Origin: Chrysochromulina parva
Lineage: Eukaryota > Haptophyta > Prymnesiales > Chrysochromulinaceae
NCBI GenBank assembly: GCA_002887195.1
Contig: PJAB01000933.1
Span: 1-18,989, forward strand
Reading direction: 5' to 3'
Length of the DNA: 18,989 nucleotides
In this document: piece by piece, positions 1 to 8,524 of the stretch
Position numbering within the stretch: position 1 is the first letter of the stretch
How the letters are laid out: each line of letters begins with the position of its first letter
Position numbers and translations under genes: made by a program
The notes under the pieces: model-generated
Told to the model about the DNA's origin: nothing
The model's database searches: none
Seen by the model: only the letters and a program-made list of their open reading frames with translations

Positions 1-230
1 AAGCAGCGGCTCGCCGCTGAGCGCCTCAAGGTGGAGCGGATTGAGGCCGAGCGCCTCGAGAAGCAGCGGCTCGCCGCTGAGCGCCTCAAGGTGGAGCGGA
101 TTGAGGCCGAGCGCCTCGAGGAGCAGCGGCTCGCCGCTGAGCGCCTCAAGGTGGAGCGGATTGAGGCCGAGCGCCTCGAGGAGCAGCGGCTCGCCGCTGA
201 GCGCCTCAAGGTGGAGCGGATTGAGGCCGA
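1..230 (+). repeat. 60-bp in-frame tandem repeat, about 3.8 copies
   Basis: Units begin at 1, 61, 121 and 181. Copies 1 and 2 begin AAGCAGCGG while copies 3 and 4 begin GAGCAGCGG; otherwise they are practically identical through 'attgaggccga', after which copy 4 diverges. The unit encodes 20 residues ([21 protein letters not shown]), with regularly spaced Leu/Ile among Glu/Arg, as in a single-helix or coiled-coil rod. The array probably continues left of the window. Near-identity at the DNA level points to recent expansion or homogenisation. Confidence 0.95.
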
Positions 231-1998
231 ACAGCGGCGTCAACAGCTGCAGCTGGCAGCACAGCTGGCAGTTGCAGCCGGAGGCGCGGCGGCGACGACG
301 ACGGTGGTAAGTGCGGACCCAGCTCGGGAAGATCTCTCGGGGCAGGCTGCAGGCGAGGCAATGATGGGTGTGGCGATGGCGATGGCGATGATGGCGATGG
401 CGATAGCAGCGAGAAGGCAGCGAGGCGGTAATGCTGCTTCGGCGGCCCTGACTAATGCTGCTTCGGCGGCCCTGACTGAGCCCAGCGAGGCGGCAGCCGG
501 CGAGTCCGCCTCCATGGCTGCTGCTACTGTCGAGGCGGAGATGGCGCTCAAGACGGCGCTCAAGAAGACGAAGCGCAAGAAGAAGAAGGCCACCGGCGGC
601 GCAACGCAGACGCTCTGGGCACCGCCAGCCTATCCTCTTGACTGGGCTCCAGCAACCCCGTCGTCTGTACCTGCCGAGAGCACCTCAAGCTCGCTGCCGC
701 TGCCGGTGGCGTGCCAGGTGATGCCACCCCTTTCGCCCGGCTGGGTGATGGCCGCCAAGCCCAAGGGCCGCCGTTCGATCAAGAGCCGCGGCGAGGCTGA
801 GGGAGGCAGTCCGCCGACGGCGAGCAGCCGGACGCTGCATGCGCCGCCCTCGCTCGAAGCGCTGCTTCAGTGCGCCGCGTCGGGCGAGCATGACGGGCCG
901 GTGCAGGGCCGCGAGCAGAGCATTCGATCTGCGGAGGAGGAGGAGGGCGACGCTGCGGCGCGGGCGCGGGAACGGCGCACGGCTGATGCGGCTCTGCAGC
1001 GTGCGATCGCAGTGGGTATGCTCGCCGGCGTGCGCTTCGCCCTCTCGCGCGCGACGGCAACCGGCGTGGACGATGTACGGCTCGAGGCCGCGCGGACCTT
1101 CCTCGCGACCGCCGCCGCCGCCGCCGTGAAAGTGGCGGCGGCGCAGCCGGACGCGCCCGATGCAACGACGGGAGCCGAGCCAGGTTCGGAGATCGTGGAG
1201 GCGACGGCGGCCCCTGAGCCACCACCCATCGAAAACTGGCTACACCATCTGGACGCCCTCGGTGCAGCCGAGGATGATGAGGCCGACAGTGATTACGGAG
1301 ATGAGAAGGCCAATCAAGAGCAGGAGTTGCACGAGAAGGAAGGCGAGCCACTCGTGCACGACGGAGCAGACGACGAGGAGGACGAGGAGGAGATGGAGGA
1401 GAAGGAGCCGGAGGCGATCGAGAAGGATGTGTCGTTCGACGTGAGGGAAGCACCCACGCCCGAGGCAACGCCCGTGGGGTCCGTCACGCCCCTCCGCCTG
1501 GCGCGCACCCCTCTCGAGGAGCAGCGCTCCGATCAGCGCGTCCTCTCCGTACGCAGTGAGGTCGGGGCGATGATCGAGCCCGGCGCGGCAGGTGGCGTGC
1601 CGGCGCTCGTGTCGCTCTTTGAGACCGGTACGGGAGTAGGTCTGGCCAACCCCCTTGAGACTGTGGCATCCGTGGCCGCGCGACCGCCTGCGAAGCTCGG
1701 CATGTCCCATGCGGCTTCGTTGCGTTCCAAGCGCGCGGCGTTGCAGAAGGAGGCTGCGGACAAGGCCGCGGAGGAGGAGGCGATGCATGCCCGCGCGGAG
1801 GCCGAGAAGCCGACCGAGGATTCACCGCCCGCCGAGCTCGACGAGGACGACGAGGACGAGGAGGACGAGGGCGAGGGCGAGGAGGACGAGGGCGAGGAGG
1901 ACGAGGGCGAGGAGGACGAGGGCGAGGAGGACGAGGACGAGGAGGACGAGGGCGAGGAACACGGAGTGGAGCTCGAGCTGGAGCCAGTGGTGATTGCG

Positions 1999-2055
<57 letters not shown>

Positions 2056-2058
2056 GAG

Positions 2059-2089
<31 letters not shown>

Positions 2090-2394
2090 TGGACGAGGAG
2101 GACGATGCGCGCGTGTCTCCGCACTCTGCAGCCCCGCGGGCAGTGGCCATGCAGCACGCGCGGCTGCCCAAATGGGGTATCGCGCGGATGTCCAGTTTTG
2201 GGGGCTCGCTTTCGTCGCACAGCGTGCTCAGCCCGATGAGTCTTGTGGCTCAGGCGCGCGCTCGAGTGGCGCGCGCACGCCAGGCAAAGGGAAGCAGCCC
2301 TTTTTCTCCTCAGTCGGCCGACATGCTGTCGCCCGATATGCTGGAGAATAAGCCGCCGCTTGACTCGCCGCGCGCGCCGGAGCTGAGCATCTGA
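1..2394 (+). CDS. Low-complexity coiled-coil/acidic protein, 5'-truncated by window edge
   Basis: The frame is open from base 1 (AAG CAG CGG...) to TGA at 2392-2394, so the true start lies upstream; the first internal candidate codon (GTG at 31) is only part of a repeat. No catalytic domain is recognised. In order one sees: a charged helical repeat of 20 residues (about 3.8 copies, 1-230), likely coiled coil; an Ala/Met-rich stretch; a basic run KKTKRKKKK near 571-588 that could be a nuclear localisation signal; an Ala-rich region (about 950-1200); an acidic stretch (about 1260-1430); a Ser/Pro/Thr-bearing middle; then an extreme Glu/Asp tract (about 1840-2106) with runs of 18 and 10 consecutive Asp. 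The C-terminal 95 residues are basic and Ser/Pro-rich with several SP sites. Such proteins are often chromatin-, cytoskeleton- or biomineral-associated, but none of these can be chosen from sequence. The long open frame through non-repetitive parts supports real coding. Confidence 0.7.
430..477 (+). repeat. 24-bp tandem duplication inside the first CDS
   Basis: The 24-mer aatgctgcttcggcggccct+gact occurs twice head to tail (430-453 and 454-477), giving the peptide NAASAALT twice. It is in frame and exact. Confidence 0.9.
1840..2106 (+). repeat. Acidic microsatellite tract (GAG/GAC/GGC, then GAC runs)
   Basis: Imperfect GAGGACGAGGGC units (about 1855-1950) lead, after a short unique linker, into (GAC)18 at 1999-2052, two GAG codons and (GAC)10 at 2059-2088. 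The tract encodes poly-Glu/Asp. Pure GAC runs are prone to length change, so the allele length may vary or be mis-assembled. Confidence 0.95.
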
Positions 2395-2904
2395 GACCGT
2401 GCTGAGACGGGGCTTGCAGAAGAAGGGATACAGATGATCCAAGGATGAGCAGGTTGATGGTGCAGAAACATGTGGGACAGAGAGAAGGGCATTGAGCGCG
2501 TAAGGTGCGCGGTACCTGGATCATGGAACACTTTGGACTGGAGAGCGCGCGCGTGCCGCAGGAGAGAATACAGCTACAGGTGGAAGGCTTGCTAGGTGGA
2601 GGTGTTGACTCCACAGCGCACAGGCGATGCACATAGGACGGGAGAGCCGCGCAGAGTATGCGCAGACTGAGGACGGGATGGCTAACCCTAAACACAGCAT
2701 GAGACGTCGGTAAGTCGGGTATGTACGTTAAAAGCGGTAACGGCTAACGCTAACGGTTCTTCTATACTTCTTCTTGGACGAAACCAAACGAAACGCCCGA
2801 TACCAAAAAAACAAAAATACTGCTTCGGTTCAACACAACGCGCTCGACCTCCGTACCCCCAAGCACGAGGGCCTCTATCGCTATGGACGGAGGTGTGGCC
2901 ACTC
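2395..2904. other. Intergenic region between first CDS and sulfotransferase
   Basis: No convincing gene is seen. It should hold the 3' UTR of the upstream gene and the promoter of the sulfotransferase. Visible items are one and a half telomere-like units (ctaaccctaaac, 2682-2693), a cluster of TAACG motifs (2737-2756), a pyrimidine-rich patch (2756-2775), an A-rich patch (2781-2819) and a strong-looking donor sequence GTAAGT at 2710. Confidence 0.5.
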
Positions 2905-4020
2905 ATGCAGATGTGCTCACGGAAACGCTCGCAAAGTATGGACGCTTGTGAGGCAATCGTCATGACCGTGGCCGTCGGCGCCTTGCTCAGCTGGGTCTGG
3001 CATGTACGCCGCCACTTGAGTGCATTTCCGATGCACCCTTCTGAGACCTTGGTTGTTGCAGGCGAGCTGACCACGCCTGCTGGTTGCCACGATTTCAACG
3101 CCTCGTGCCTTCCTCCATGCCCGACGTGCCAGCGCTTGAGTCGTGAGAGCTGTGCGCGTTGCCATGGGGAGCGAGGCTGCAAGAGGCGGCATCACAACCG
3201 CTCCAACTCACTAGCCGCTCCTCGTCAGCTTATTCGCTGGCTGCACTTTCCAAAGTGTGGAGCAACGTTCGCATTAAGCGCAATGTCGTATGCGTGCGCC
3301 AGCACCATCCCTACGTGGCACACCGTGGGCATGGCGCTGCGCGGCGGCCGGATCGACGTCCGAATGGCGCATGCAATCAACGCGCGCGGCCGGAAGCGCG
3401 GCACACGCTGTGACGGGCGCCTACTGCTCCCGTTTGACGGGCACCAGCCGGTGTCGGCACGTGATGCTGGCCTGGTCGCTATGTTCCGACGACCATCGCA
3501 ACGGCTGATCTCGGCGTACCTTGACAATTATCACGCGTGGGGCCTCGCAGGGAGCGCACGCGCCACGATCAAGCAGCACGCGCCCACGATCGCCGCCTTT
3601 GCGCGCTTCCCGGGCATTGCCGGGTGCATGGCCAAGATGTTGAGTGGACACCACTGCGCAGCAGACGTCGACTTGAGCGACGGCGCGGTGCTACGGAGAG
3701 CGCTTGAAGTGCTCCGCTCGGGGCGCTTCGCCTTCGTTGGGCTGACCGAGGAGTGGCAGGCATCCGTCTGCTTGTTCCATCGGATGCTGCCCGAAGCGCC
3801 ACCGCCGATGGCAGCCGAGTTTCGTCAACTCGGCCACTCGGTCAACTCGCACCGAGCGTTGGACTGGCTGCCGAGCTCGAGCGTCGACGGCGTGTACAAC
3901 GAGAGCGTCTTGCAGGGCTTCGTCGATTTCGTTGACGAAGCCGTGTACGTGGAGGCTGCGCGGATCTTCAAAAGGAACATGCGCGTGCACCACGGCGGCC
4001 CGGCCGAAGAGCGAAGATGA
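2905..4020 (+). CDS. Golgi-type membrane-anchored sulfotransferase
   Basis: Predicted to transfer sulfate from PAPS to a carbohydrate or other hydroxyl acceptor in the Golgi lumen. From the first in-frame ATG (2905) the product is 371 aa. Residues 17-34 (AIVMTVAVGALLSWVWHV) form a type II signal anchor after a short basic N-terminus. Residues 111-122 (RWLHFPKCGATF) match the 5'-phosphosulfate-binding motif of the Sulfotransfer_2 class, and 194-205 (FRRPSQRLISAY) the 3'-phosphate-binding motif. GCMAKMLSG (240-248) and FAFVGLTEEW (275-284) are further blocks seen in protist members of this family. The Cys-rich stem (61-92) may form disulfides. ATGs at 2911 and 2938 are alternative starts; the frame stays open without ATG back to at least 2761, so an upstream exon is possible. 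The acceptor substrate cannot be predicted. Genes at 8.5-12.1 kb also look glycan-related. Confidence 0.8.
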   Translation: MQMCSRKRSQSMDACEAIVMTVAVGALLSWVWHVRRHLSAFPMHPSETLVVAGELTTPAGCHDFNASCLPPCPTCQRLSRESCARCHGERGCKRRHHNRSNSLAAPRQLIRWLHFPKCGATFALSAMSYACASTIPTWHTVGMALRGGRIDVRMAHAINARGRKRGTRCDGRLLLPFDGHQPVSARDAGLVAMFRRPSQRLISAYLDNYHAWGLAGSARATIKQHAPTIAAFARFPGIAGCMAKMLSGHHCAADVDLSDGAVLRRALEVLRSGRFAFVGLTEEWQASVCLFHRMLPEAPPPMAAEFRQLGHSVNSHRALDWLPSSSVDGVYNESVLQGFVDFVDEAVYVEAARIFKRNMRVHHGGPAEERR

Positions 4021-4572
4021 AGAGATGAATGATAACCATACGGGACACCGCGTCAGCCTGCGGACAACCGGACATTCGGCATAGGCGCCGGACATAGGCG
4101 CGAGAGTCAACTGACAGAGGTTAGAGCATAGAGGTTTCGTTTTACGTTTATAAAGAGTGATTTCCGATCATTAAACATAATTCATATGGGATCGCGGATC
4201 ATAGAAAGATCATAAATCCTGAGCCATGACCCCCTCATGACCCCCGCTCGCCCCGGGGACACGTCGAGTCAGACCTCCTTGCGCGCTGGCGACCCTCTGC
4301 TCGCCTGTTGACCACAAGGCGGTTCTGGCTTGAGCCTTGACATCCGCATCGATGCACACTCACGCGGACGGGTCGAGGACCACCGGAGCATAACGTGCCT
4401 GTGGTCCCTACGCCGTCAAGTCAGGAAATACACCGCCTTTCCCAGACCACTGCCCAGCGCCGGCGCCAACTCCGTGTAAGGGGGTAGATCAGGGTAGATC
4501 TGACCTACCCCCTTACTCCCGTGCTGTCCGAAGCCTCTGCGCGGAGCGGCCTCTCGCAACCCAGCGTGCGCA
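4021..4572. other. Convergent intergenic region
   Basis: It lies between the 3' ends of the sulfotransferase (+) and the Pin1-domain gene (-). No gene is seen. An AT-rich patch (about 4138-4217), unusual in this GC-rich window, may hold the 3' processing signals of the sulfotransferase. A strong inverted repeat at 4476-4516 is listed separately. Confidence 0.5.
4476..4516. repeat. Inverted repeat / hairpin, 17-bp arms, 7-nt loop
   Basis: Left arm 4476-4492 (gtaagggggtagatcag) and right arm 4500-4516 (ctgacctacccccttac) are reverse complements at 16 of 17 positions; the odd position is a G-U wobble on one strand. The loop is 4493-4499. It sits 57 bp beyond the stop codon of the minus-strand Pin1-domain gene, so it would fall in that mRNA's 3' UTR or just past its end. 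It could be a 3'-end structure or a remnant of a small inverted-repeat element. Confidence 0.85.
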
Positions 4573-7218
4573 TCAGCCGGTGCGCTGAATCAAGTGAACA
4601 CCACTCGCAGTCTCGACGATGTCGCTCAGCTCGCCCTCCTCGTCGTCCGTCGGCGCGCGCAGCGCGAGCACCGCTTCCTCGAACTCGGGCTGCATGTACT
4701 TGGCGGCAAACCAGCCGAGATCGCCGCCGTGTTTGGCCGTGTCGCAGTCCGAGAACGCCTCCGCGAGCGTCGCGATGTCCTTCTTGCCCTCCTCGATCAT
4801 CTTTTTGTACTTTTTGAGCAGATTGATCGCCTCCTGCTTGGTGCGACGCTTGATCTCGCGGCCCTCGGGGTCACGCCACGAGGACATCCGGCGAGACTCG
4901 TTGTGCTTGAGAAGGATGTGCGAGGCGCGTGCGATCGCGGGCGGGTCGTTGCGCGTGTCGATCGCCTCCTTCCAATCGTCGCGCTGCTTCTGATCGTCGA
5001 AGCAGAGCGAGAAGACCTCACCGCCCGCGTCTGCGATCGAGAGCTCAGGCCCGTCCTCGCCGTCCTCCTCCACAGCTTCCGTCTTGCATCCGTGCAGCAT
5101 GAGCGCCTCGGACGGCTCGGTGCCATCCTTGTCCTCGGGCGCATCGGCGCCCTCGTAGAGCAACAGCACCTGCCCGTACAAGTAGCCAAAGTACTCGCCG
5201 TACCCCTCGCCCTCCCACACCTTGCACTTGCCCTCGTGAGAGGCCTCGCCCTCGAGCTGTGAGAACGCCTTGGAGGTGAGCACGAGGAGGTCGCGCTCTT
5301 CGGTCTTCTGGAGCCCGCACGCGATCGGCTTCTTCTGCGTCGCGAGCAGCAGACCGGCGGGATCCTCGGGATCGCACGAGAGCACCGTCGCGCTCAGGTC
5401 GAAGACCTTTGTCCCCCCAAAGCGAGACTTGAGCGAGATGTTCTGTTTCGTCACGCAGAGCTTTGCCGGCCCGTCCTGCGTGCGCACCTCGTACTCAGCC
5501 TTCCCTTCGAGGATGGCTGCCTTCAGGTTCTCGCGATCCTCCGCCATCAGCCGCACGCACTCGTCCGACGCCTCCGTCGCGCCTTCCTTGGACGCCTCGC
5601 CGTTGGCGCCCAAGAGCTTCCACTCGCCGAACAGCCAGCAGCCCACATCCTCAGCCGTGAGCACGTAGCGCGACTCCGTCGACCCGATCGGCGTCCACTC
5701 GGCGCTGTCGTCGGGCTCGGTCGGGCACCGATGCCAGCCATACTGGAGCGTGAGCCCTTCCGCCTCCGCCTCCTCCGAAATGCTAATTGGCACCTCAATC
5801 GTGAGCGTGCAGCCCACCTGGAGATCACCCTGCATCTCGGCGAGCGGCTCATCGTCGTCCTCGTCCTCGTCCTCCTCCTCGTCCTCGTCGTCCTCGCCCT
5901 CCTTTTCTTCCGCCGTCGACTCCTCCTCCTCGCCCTCCTCCTCCTCGCTCTCCTCCTCCTCTTCCCCCTCCTCTTCCTCACCCTCCTCCTCCTCGCCTTC
6001 ATCGTCCGCAGCCGTCTCTTCCTCGTCCTCCACTGAACGCACCGCGAGCGGTGGCGCCTGATCGATGAGCTCAGACTCCACGCGGACCTCTTCCTCCGCC
6101 TTCTCCGCCGCCGCCTTCTCCGCCGCCGCCTTCGCGGCCGCCGCCTTCTCGGCCGCTTCCTTCTCGGCCGCCGCCTTCGCGGCCGCCGCCTTCTCGGCCG
6201 CCGCCTTCTCGGCCGCCGCCTTCTCGGCCGCCGCCTTCTCGGCCGCCGCCTTTTCAGCCGCCGCCTTCTCAGCCGCCGCCTTCTCCTTCGCCAGCCGTGC
6301 CTCCTCCTCCGCCTTTTCGGCCGCCACGCGTGCCTCCGCCTCAGCAGCCCTCTTCTCCGCCTCGATCCGCTCCTGCTTCTTACGCTGCTGCTCGCGCAAG
6401 ATCTCCTCCTCGGCCGCCTTCGCCTCGGCCTTGTTACGCTCAATCTCGGCCGCCCTCTTCTCCGCCTCGAGCCGCAGCTCCTTTTTCCGCTGCTGCTCGC
6501 GCAAGATCTCCTCCTCGGCCTGTCGAGCCTCCTCAATCTCCCGTTGTCGCTGCTGACGCGCCTCTTCCTTCTTGCGCACCGCCTCACGCGCTTCCTCCGC
6601 CTTGGCCTTGGCCTCATCCGCCTGGGCCGCGGCGGCCGCCGCGCGCGCCTCGTCCGCCGCCTTGGCCGCCTCGGCCTTGCGACGGGCCTCCTCCTCGGCC
6701 GCCGCCTTGGCCGCCGCCTGCGCCGCAAGCTCTGCCTCGCGTCGCTTCGCCTCAGCCGCCTCACGTTTTTGCTTGGCATCCTCCTCGGCCTGCTTTGCGG
6801 CCTCCTCCGCACGCAGGCGCCGCTCCTCAGCCTCGGACGCCGCGGCCGCACGGGCGCGCTCTTCCGCCTCCCGACGTGCAGCAGCTTCACGCCCGCGCCG
6901 CTCTGCCTCCTCCCGCGCGCCGCCTCGGTCAGCGGGCGCATAGTCGAGCGAGATGGTCACCTGGCCGAGCCGCGGAACGCGAAAGGTGAGGTCTTGAAGG
7001 CCCGCACGCAGGTAGCGCACCGGCAGCATCTGACGTGCAGGCTCCTTCCAGCCCGACTTGTTGAGGACCACCTCGAGGCTCACGTCATCCACCACGCCCG
7101 CGCTGAGCTCGACGTCCTGGATTGAGAGATTCTCGAGCGTCGGGAGTCGCTGCACACTCTGCAGCGTCGCGCTCGTGCCCGTCTTTGCCACGGACGACGC
7201 CGTGCCAGGACGGCCCAT
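4573..7218 (-). CDS. Multidomain Pin1-type peptidyl-prolyl isomerase (coiled coil + Ig-like + PH-like + parvulin)
   Basis: From the ATG at 7218 the product is 881 aa. Residues 1-99 look beta-rich and unassigned; 100-385 are Ala/Glu/Lys/Arg coiled coil with a 5-residue AAAEK repeat; 385-458 are very acidic. Residues 459-557 (QYGWHRC...[20 protein letters not shown]) resemble the Ig-like A9 repeats of plant AIR9. Residues 558-638 may be a PH-like fold and about 655-753 a PH domain ending in the typical [13 protein letters not shown] helix. Residues 764-881 are a clear Pin1-type parvulin: H767, K771, R776/R777 (phosphate site), C825, M842/Q843/F846 and S872/H875 line up with the active site of human and plant Pin1, so it should isomerise phospho-Ser/Thr-Pro bonds. 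There is no WW domain; PH and Ig-like parts may replace it for targeting. The frame stays open 5' of the ATG (to about 7362) without another ATG, so an upstream exon is possible. The architecture is unfamiliar to me. Confidence 0.85.
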   Translation of the reverse strand: MGRPGTASSVAKTGTSATLQSVQRLPTLENLSIQDVELSAGVVDDVSLEVVLNKSGWKEPARQMLPVRYLRAGLQDLTFRVPRLGQVTISLDYAPADRGGAREEAERRGREAAARREAEERARAAAASEAEERRLRAEEAAKQAEEDAKQKREAAEAKRREAELAAQAAAKAAAEEEARRKAEAAKAADEARAAAAAAQADEAKAKAEEAREAVRKKEEARQQRQREIEEARQAEEEILREQQRKKELRLEAEKRAAEIERNKAEAKAAEEEILREQQRKKQERIEAEKRAAEAEARVAAEKAEEEARLAKEKAAAEKAAAEKAAAEKAAAEKAAAEKAAAEKAAAAKAAAEKEAAEKAAAAKAAAEKAAAEKAEEEVRVESELIDQAPPLAVRSVEDEEETAADDEGEEEEGEEEEGEEEEESEEEEGEEEESTAEEKEGEDDEDEEEDEDEDDDEPLAEMQGDLQVGCTLTIEVPISISEEAEAEGLTLQYGWHRCPTEPDDSAEWTPIGSTESRYVLTAEDVGCWLFGEWKLLGANGEASKEGATEASDECVRLMAEDRENLKAAILEGKAEYEVRTQDGPAKLCVTKQNISLKSRFGGTKVFDLSATVLSCDPEDPAGLLLATQKKPIACGLQKTEERDLLVLTSKAFSQLEGEASHEGKCKVWEGEGYGEYFGYLYGQVLLLYEGADAPEDKDGTEPSEALMLHGCKTEAVEEDGEDGPELSIADAGGEVFSLCFDDQKQRDDWKEAIDTRNDPPAIARASHILLKHNESRRMSSWRDPEGREIKRRTKQEAINLLKKYKKMIEEGKKDIATLAEAFSDCDTAKHGGDLGWFAAKYMQPEFEEAVLALRAPTDDEEGELSDIVETASGVHLIQRTG
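6096..6290 (-). repeat. 15-bp in-frame minisatellite (AAAEK)n
   Basis: About a dozen units of gccgccgccttctcg (plus-strand sense), with a few cgcg or ttcc variants, encode AAAEK repeats within the coiled-coil part of the Pin1-domain gene. It is in frame and forms a regular charged helix. Confidence 0.9.
6345..6525 (-). repeat. 105-bp internal duplication in the coiled coil
   Basis: The block around ctcgcgcaagatctcctcct occurs at 6391 and again at 6496, a 105-bp offset (35 aa). It encodes [13 protein letters not shown] followed by E.EAEKRAAE twice. It is a degenerate in-frame duplication; both copies keep the helix pattern. Confidence 0.8.
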
Positions 7219-7396
7219 TGACCTCAGCGCCGCCGCCGACAGCGGGTAGGTTTCCTTGTGAGCGAACTGTGCAAGAGTCGGTTTCGGCTCTTGAAGTTTG
7301 GCGCGCGCGAGCGCCACGGCAAGTCGATGCAGGAACGCTCTGTGAAATTGCGACGGAAAGAGTCAGCGCTTTCACAGAGGAGGAAACATGTGAACT
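7219..7396. promoter_or_regulatory. Short divergent (head-to-head) promoter region
   Basis: Only 178 bp separate the ATG of the minus-strand Pin1-domain gene (7218) from the ATG of the plus-strand membrane protein (7397). Both must start transcription here or inside each other's 5' region unless an exon lies further upstream. No TATA box is evident. On the minus strand, a branch-like ctgac followed by ctctttccg and ending cacag (AG at 7341-7340) could instead be a 3' splice site for the Pin1-domain gene. Confidence 0.4.
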
Positions 7397-8065
7397 ATGT
7401 TGTCGATGAAAAGTTCGCTGATCGCCTCGCTTATGATGCTCGTGTCGGCATCATCTCGAGGGGATGATTTTGATAAGTATAGCCTACCCACGCTCAAGCG
7501 CATGATTTACGTGCGCGGGCTCTGGTGCAGGGACTGCACGGAGGCGGAGTATCGCACTATGGCACGGGAGAATGCGGCGTTGACGATCAACGAGGCACTC
7601 GCTGAGGAGTACGACGATGCGATGGCGTACGAGATCAAAAAGAAAGAGCTCCAGATTACCAAACCCGAGTTTGTGCAACAGATGAACACCACAGCCGGAG
7701 ATTCGGTGGACGAGGCACGCGCCGAGAGAATGTGGCTGCACTTCTTGGCACAGCTCGACTCGGGTGCAGTCATTTTCCAAGAGAACGGCACCATGTCCTT
7801 CTCGCTGCCCGTGACGCACCTGGTTGCACCCTACCTGCCCATTGCAGTCAGCGACGCCATCGAGAGCAGCTTTCTCGCCTGTCGCGCCGTCTACGTGCAG
7901 CTGCCACGCCGCTACCGCCGCCGGCTCGAGAGGCGACTCGAGTGGACGGTCGAATTGGGAGCAGTGCACGCGCTTCTTGCGTGTTTGATCACCGTGCTAC
8001 TCATGGATGTGGGCATGGGCGCCTTCCTGCACGTGAAGAAGCAGAAGCGGAAAGACACCCAGTGA
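7397..8065 (+). CDS. Secretory-pathway single-pass membrane protein with MANF-C/SAP-like CxxC motif
   Basis: 222 aa, complete. Residues 1-20 (MLSMKSSLIASLMMLVSASS) look like a signal peptide. Residues 28-58 (YSLPTLKRMIYVRGLWCRDC then TEAEYRTMARE) fit the helix-turn-CxxC-helix pattern (LKxxLxxxGxxCxxCxEKxxY) of the C-terminal SAP-like domain of MANF/CDNF; C44 and C47 form the CxxC. The middle (60-160) has no recognised domain. Residues 172-181 are strongly basic (RYRRRLERRL), followed by a hydrophobic membrane segment (about 186-211) and a short basic tail (KKQKRKDTQ). That predicts a type I protein with its body in the ER lumen and a 10-residue cytosolic tail; the tail is not a strict KKxx retrieval signal. 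The role may be in ER folding or lipid/protein binding, by inference from the motif only. It is head-to-head with the Pin1-domain gene. Confidence 0.65.
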   Translation: MLSMKSSLIASLMMLVSASSRGDDFDKYSLPTLKRMIYVRGLWCRDCTEAEYRTMARENAALTINEALAEEYDDAMAYEIKKKELQITKPEFVQQMNTTAGDSVDEARAERMWLHFLAQLDSGAVIFQENGTMSFSLPVTHLVAPYLPIAVSDAIESSFLACRAVYVQLPRRYRRRLERRLEWTVELGAVHALLACLITVLLMDVGMGAFLHVKKQKRKDTQ

Positions 8066-8524
8066 CAAGACACCCTGCGCCGCCTGTCGCTGCCTCTCGA
8101 GACAGAGCTGTGGTATGTGCGGCAAGCTTATGCGGCTCGCAAGCTTTGAGATGGAGAAGAGAACGCGGTGCAAACCGCGTGAGATACGACGAGAGATGGA
8201 CGTCATCGGGTTCTCAAACCACCTTGTCCACTGGAGATGGTTTCTCGATTTCTCATTCATATGAGCGCCCGGGTTGTAGAGCCTGCGTCCGCGAGCGGCC
8301 CGGCCGGCGGGTTACAGTGATCAGTGTAGAGTCTAGAGATAGCTCTCTGAAATTCGAGAGGACGCCGGACACGCTCCGTCACATGGTTTCCGGGCGGTGA
8401 CACGCTCACACCCAAACGGACCGGCCTAGACGGCCCGACGCCCGAGTCACCACGCGACGCCATGGCACTTGGCAGCGGCCAGGCGCCCGCGCCGCCACAG
8501 CCACAGCGCCGTTATCCGCGCCGC
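8066..8524. other. Convergent intergenic region
   Basis: It lies between the 3' ends of the membrane-protein gene (+) and the glycosyltransferase fusion gene (-). Apart from a repeated gcaagctt (8121, 8138) I see no repeats, hairpins or coding signal. Short open frames here have no recognisable protein character. Confidence 0.5.

Noticed and set aside
1533..2171. Minus-strand poly-Ser open frame
   Set aside because: It is the antisense reading of GAC/GAG repeats; composition is explained by the microsatellite.
5547..6941. 464-aa minus-strand open frame in the Pin1-domain gene
   Set aside because: It is an Arg-polymer frameshift shadow of the Ala/Glu coiled coil; the true frame continues into conserved domains.
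7732..8400. 222-aa plus-strand frame overlapping the end of the membrane-protein gene
   Set aside because: It overlaps a frame with a signal peptide, CxxC motif and TM, and itself has no domain features.
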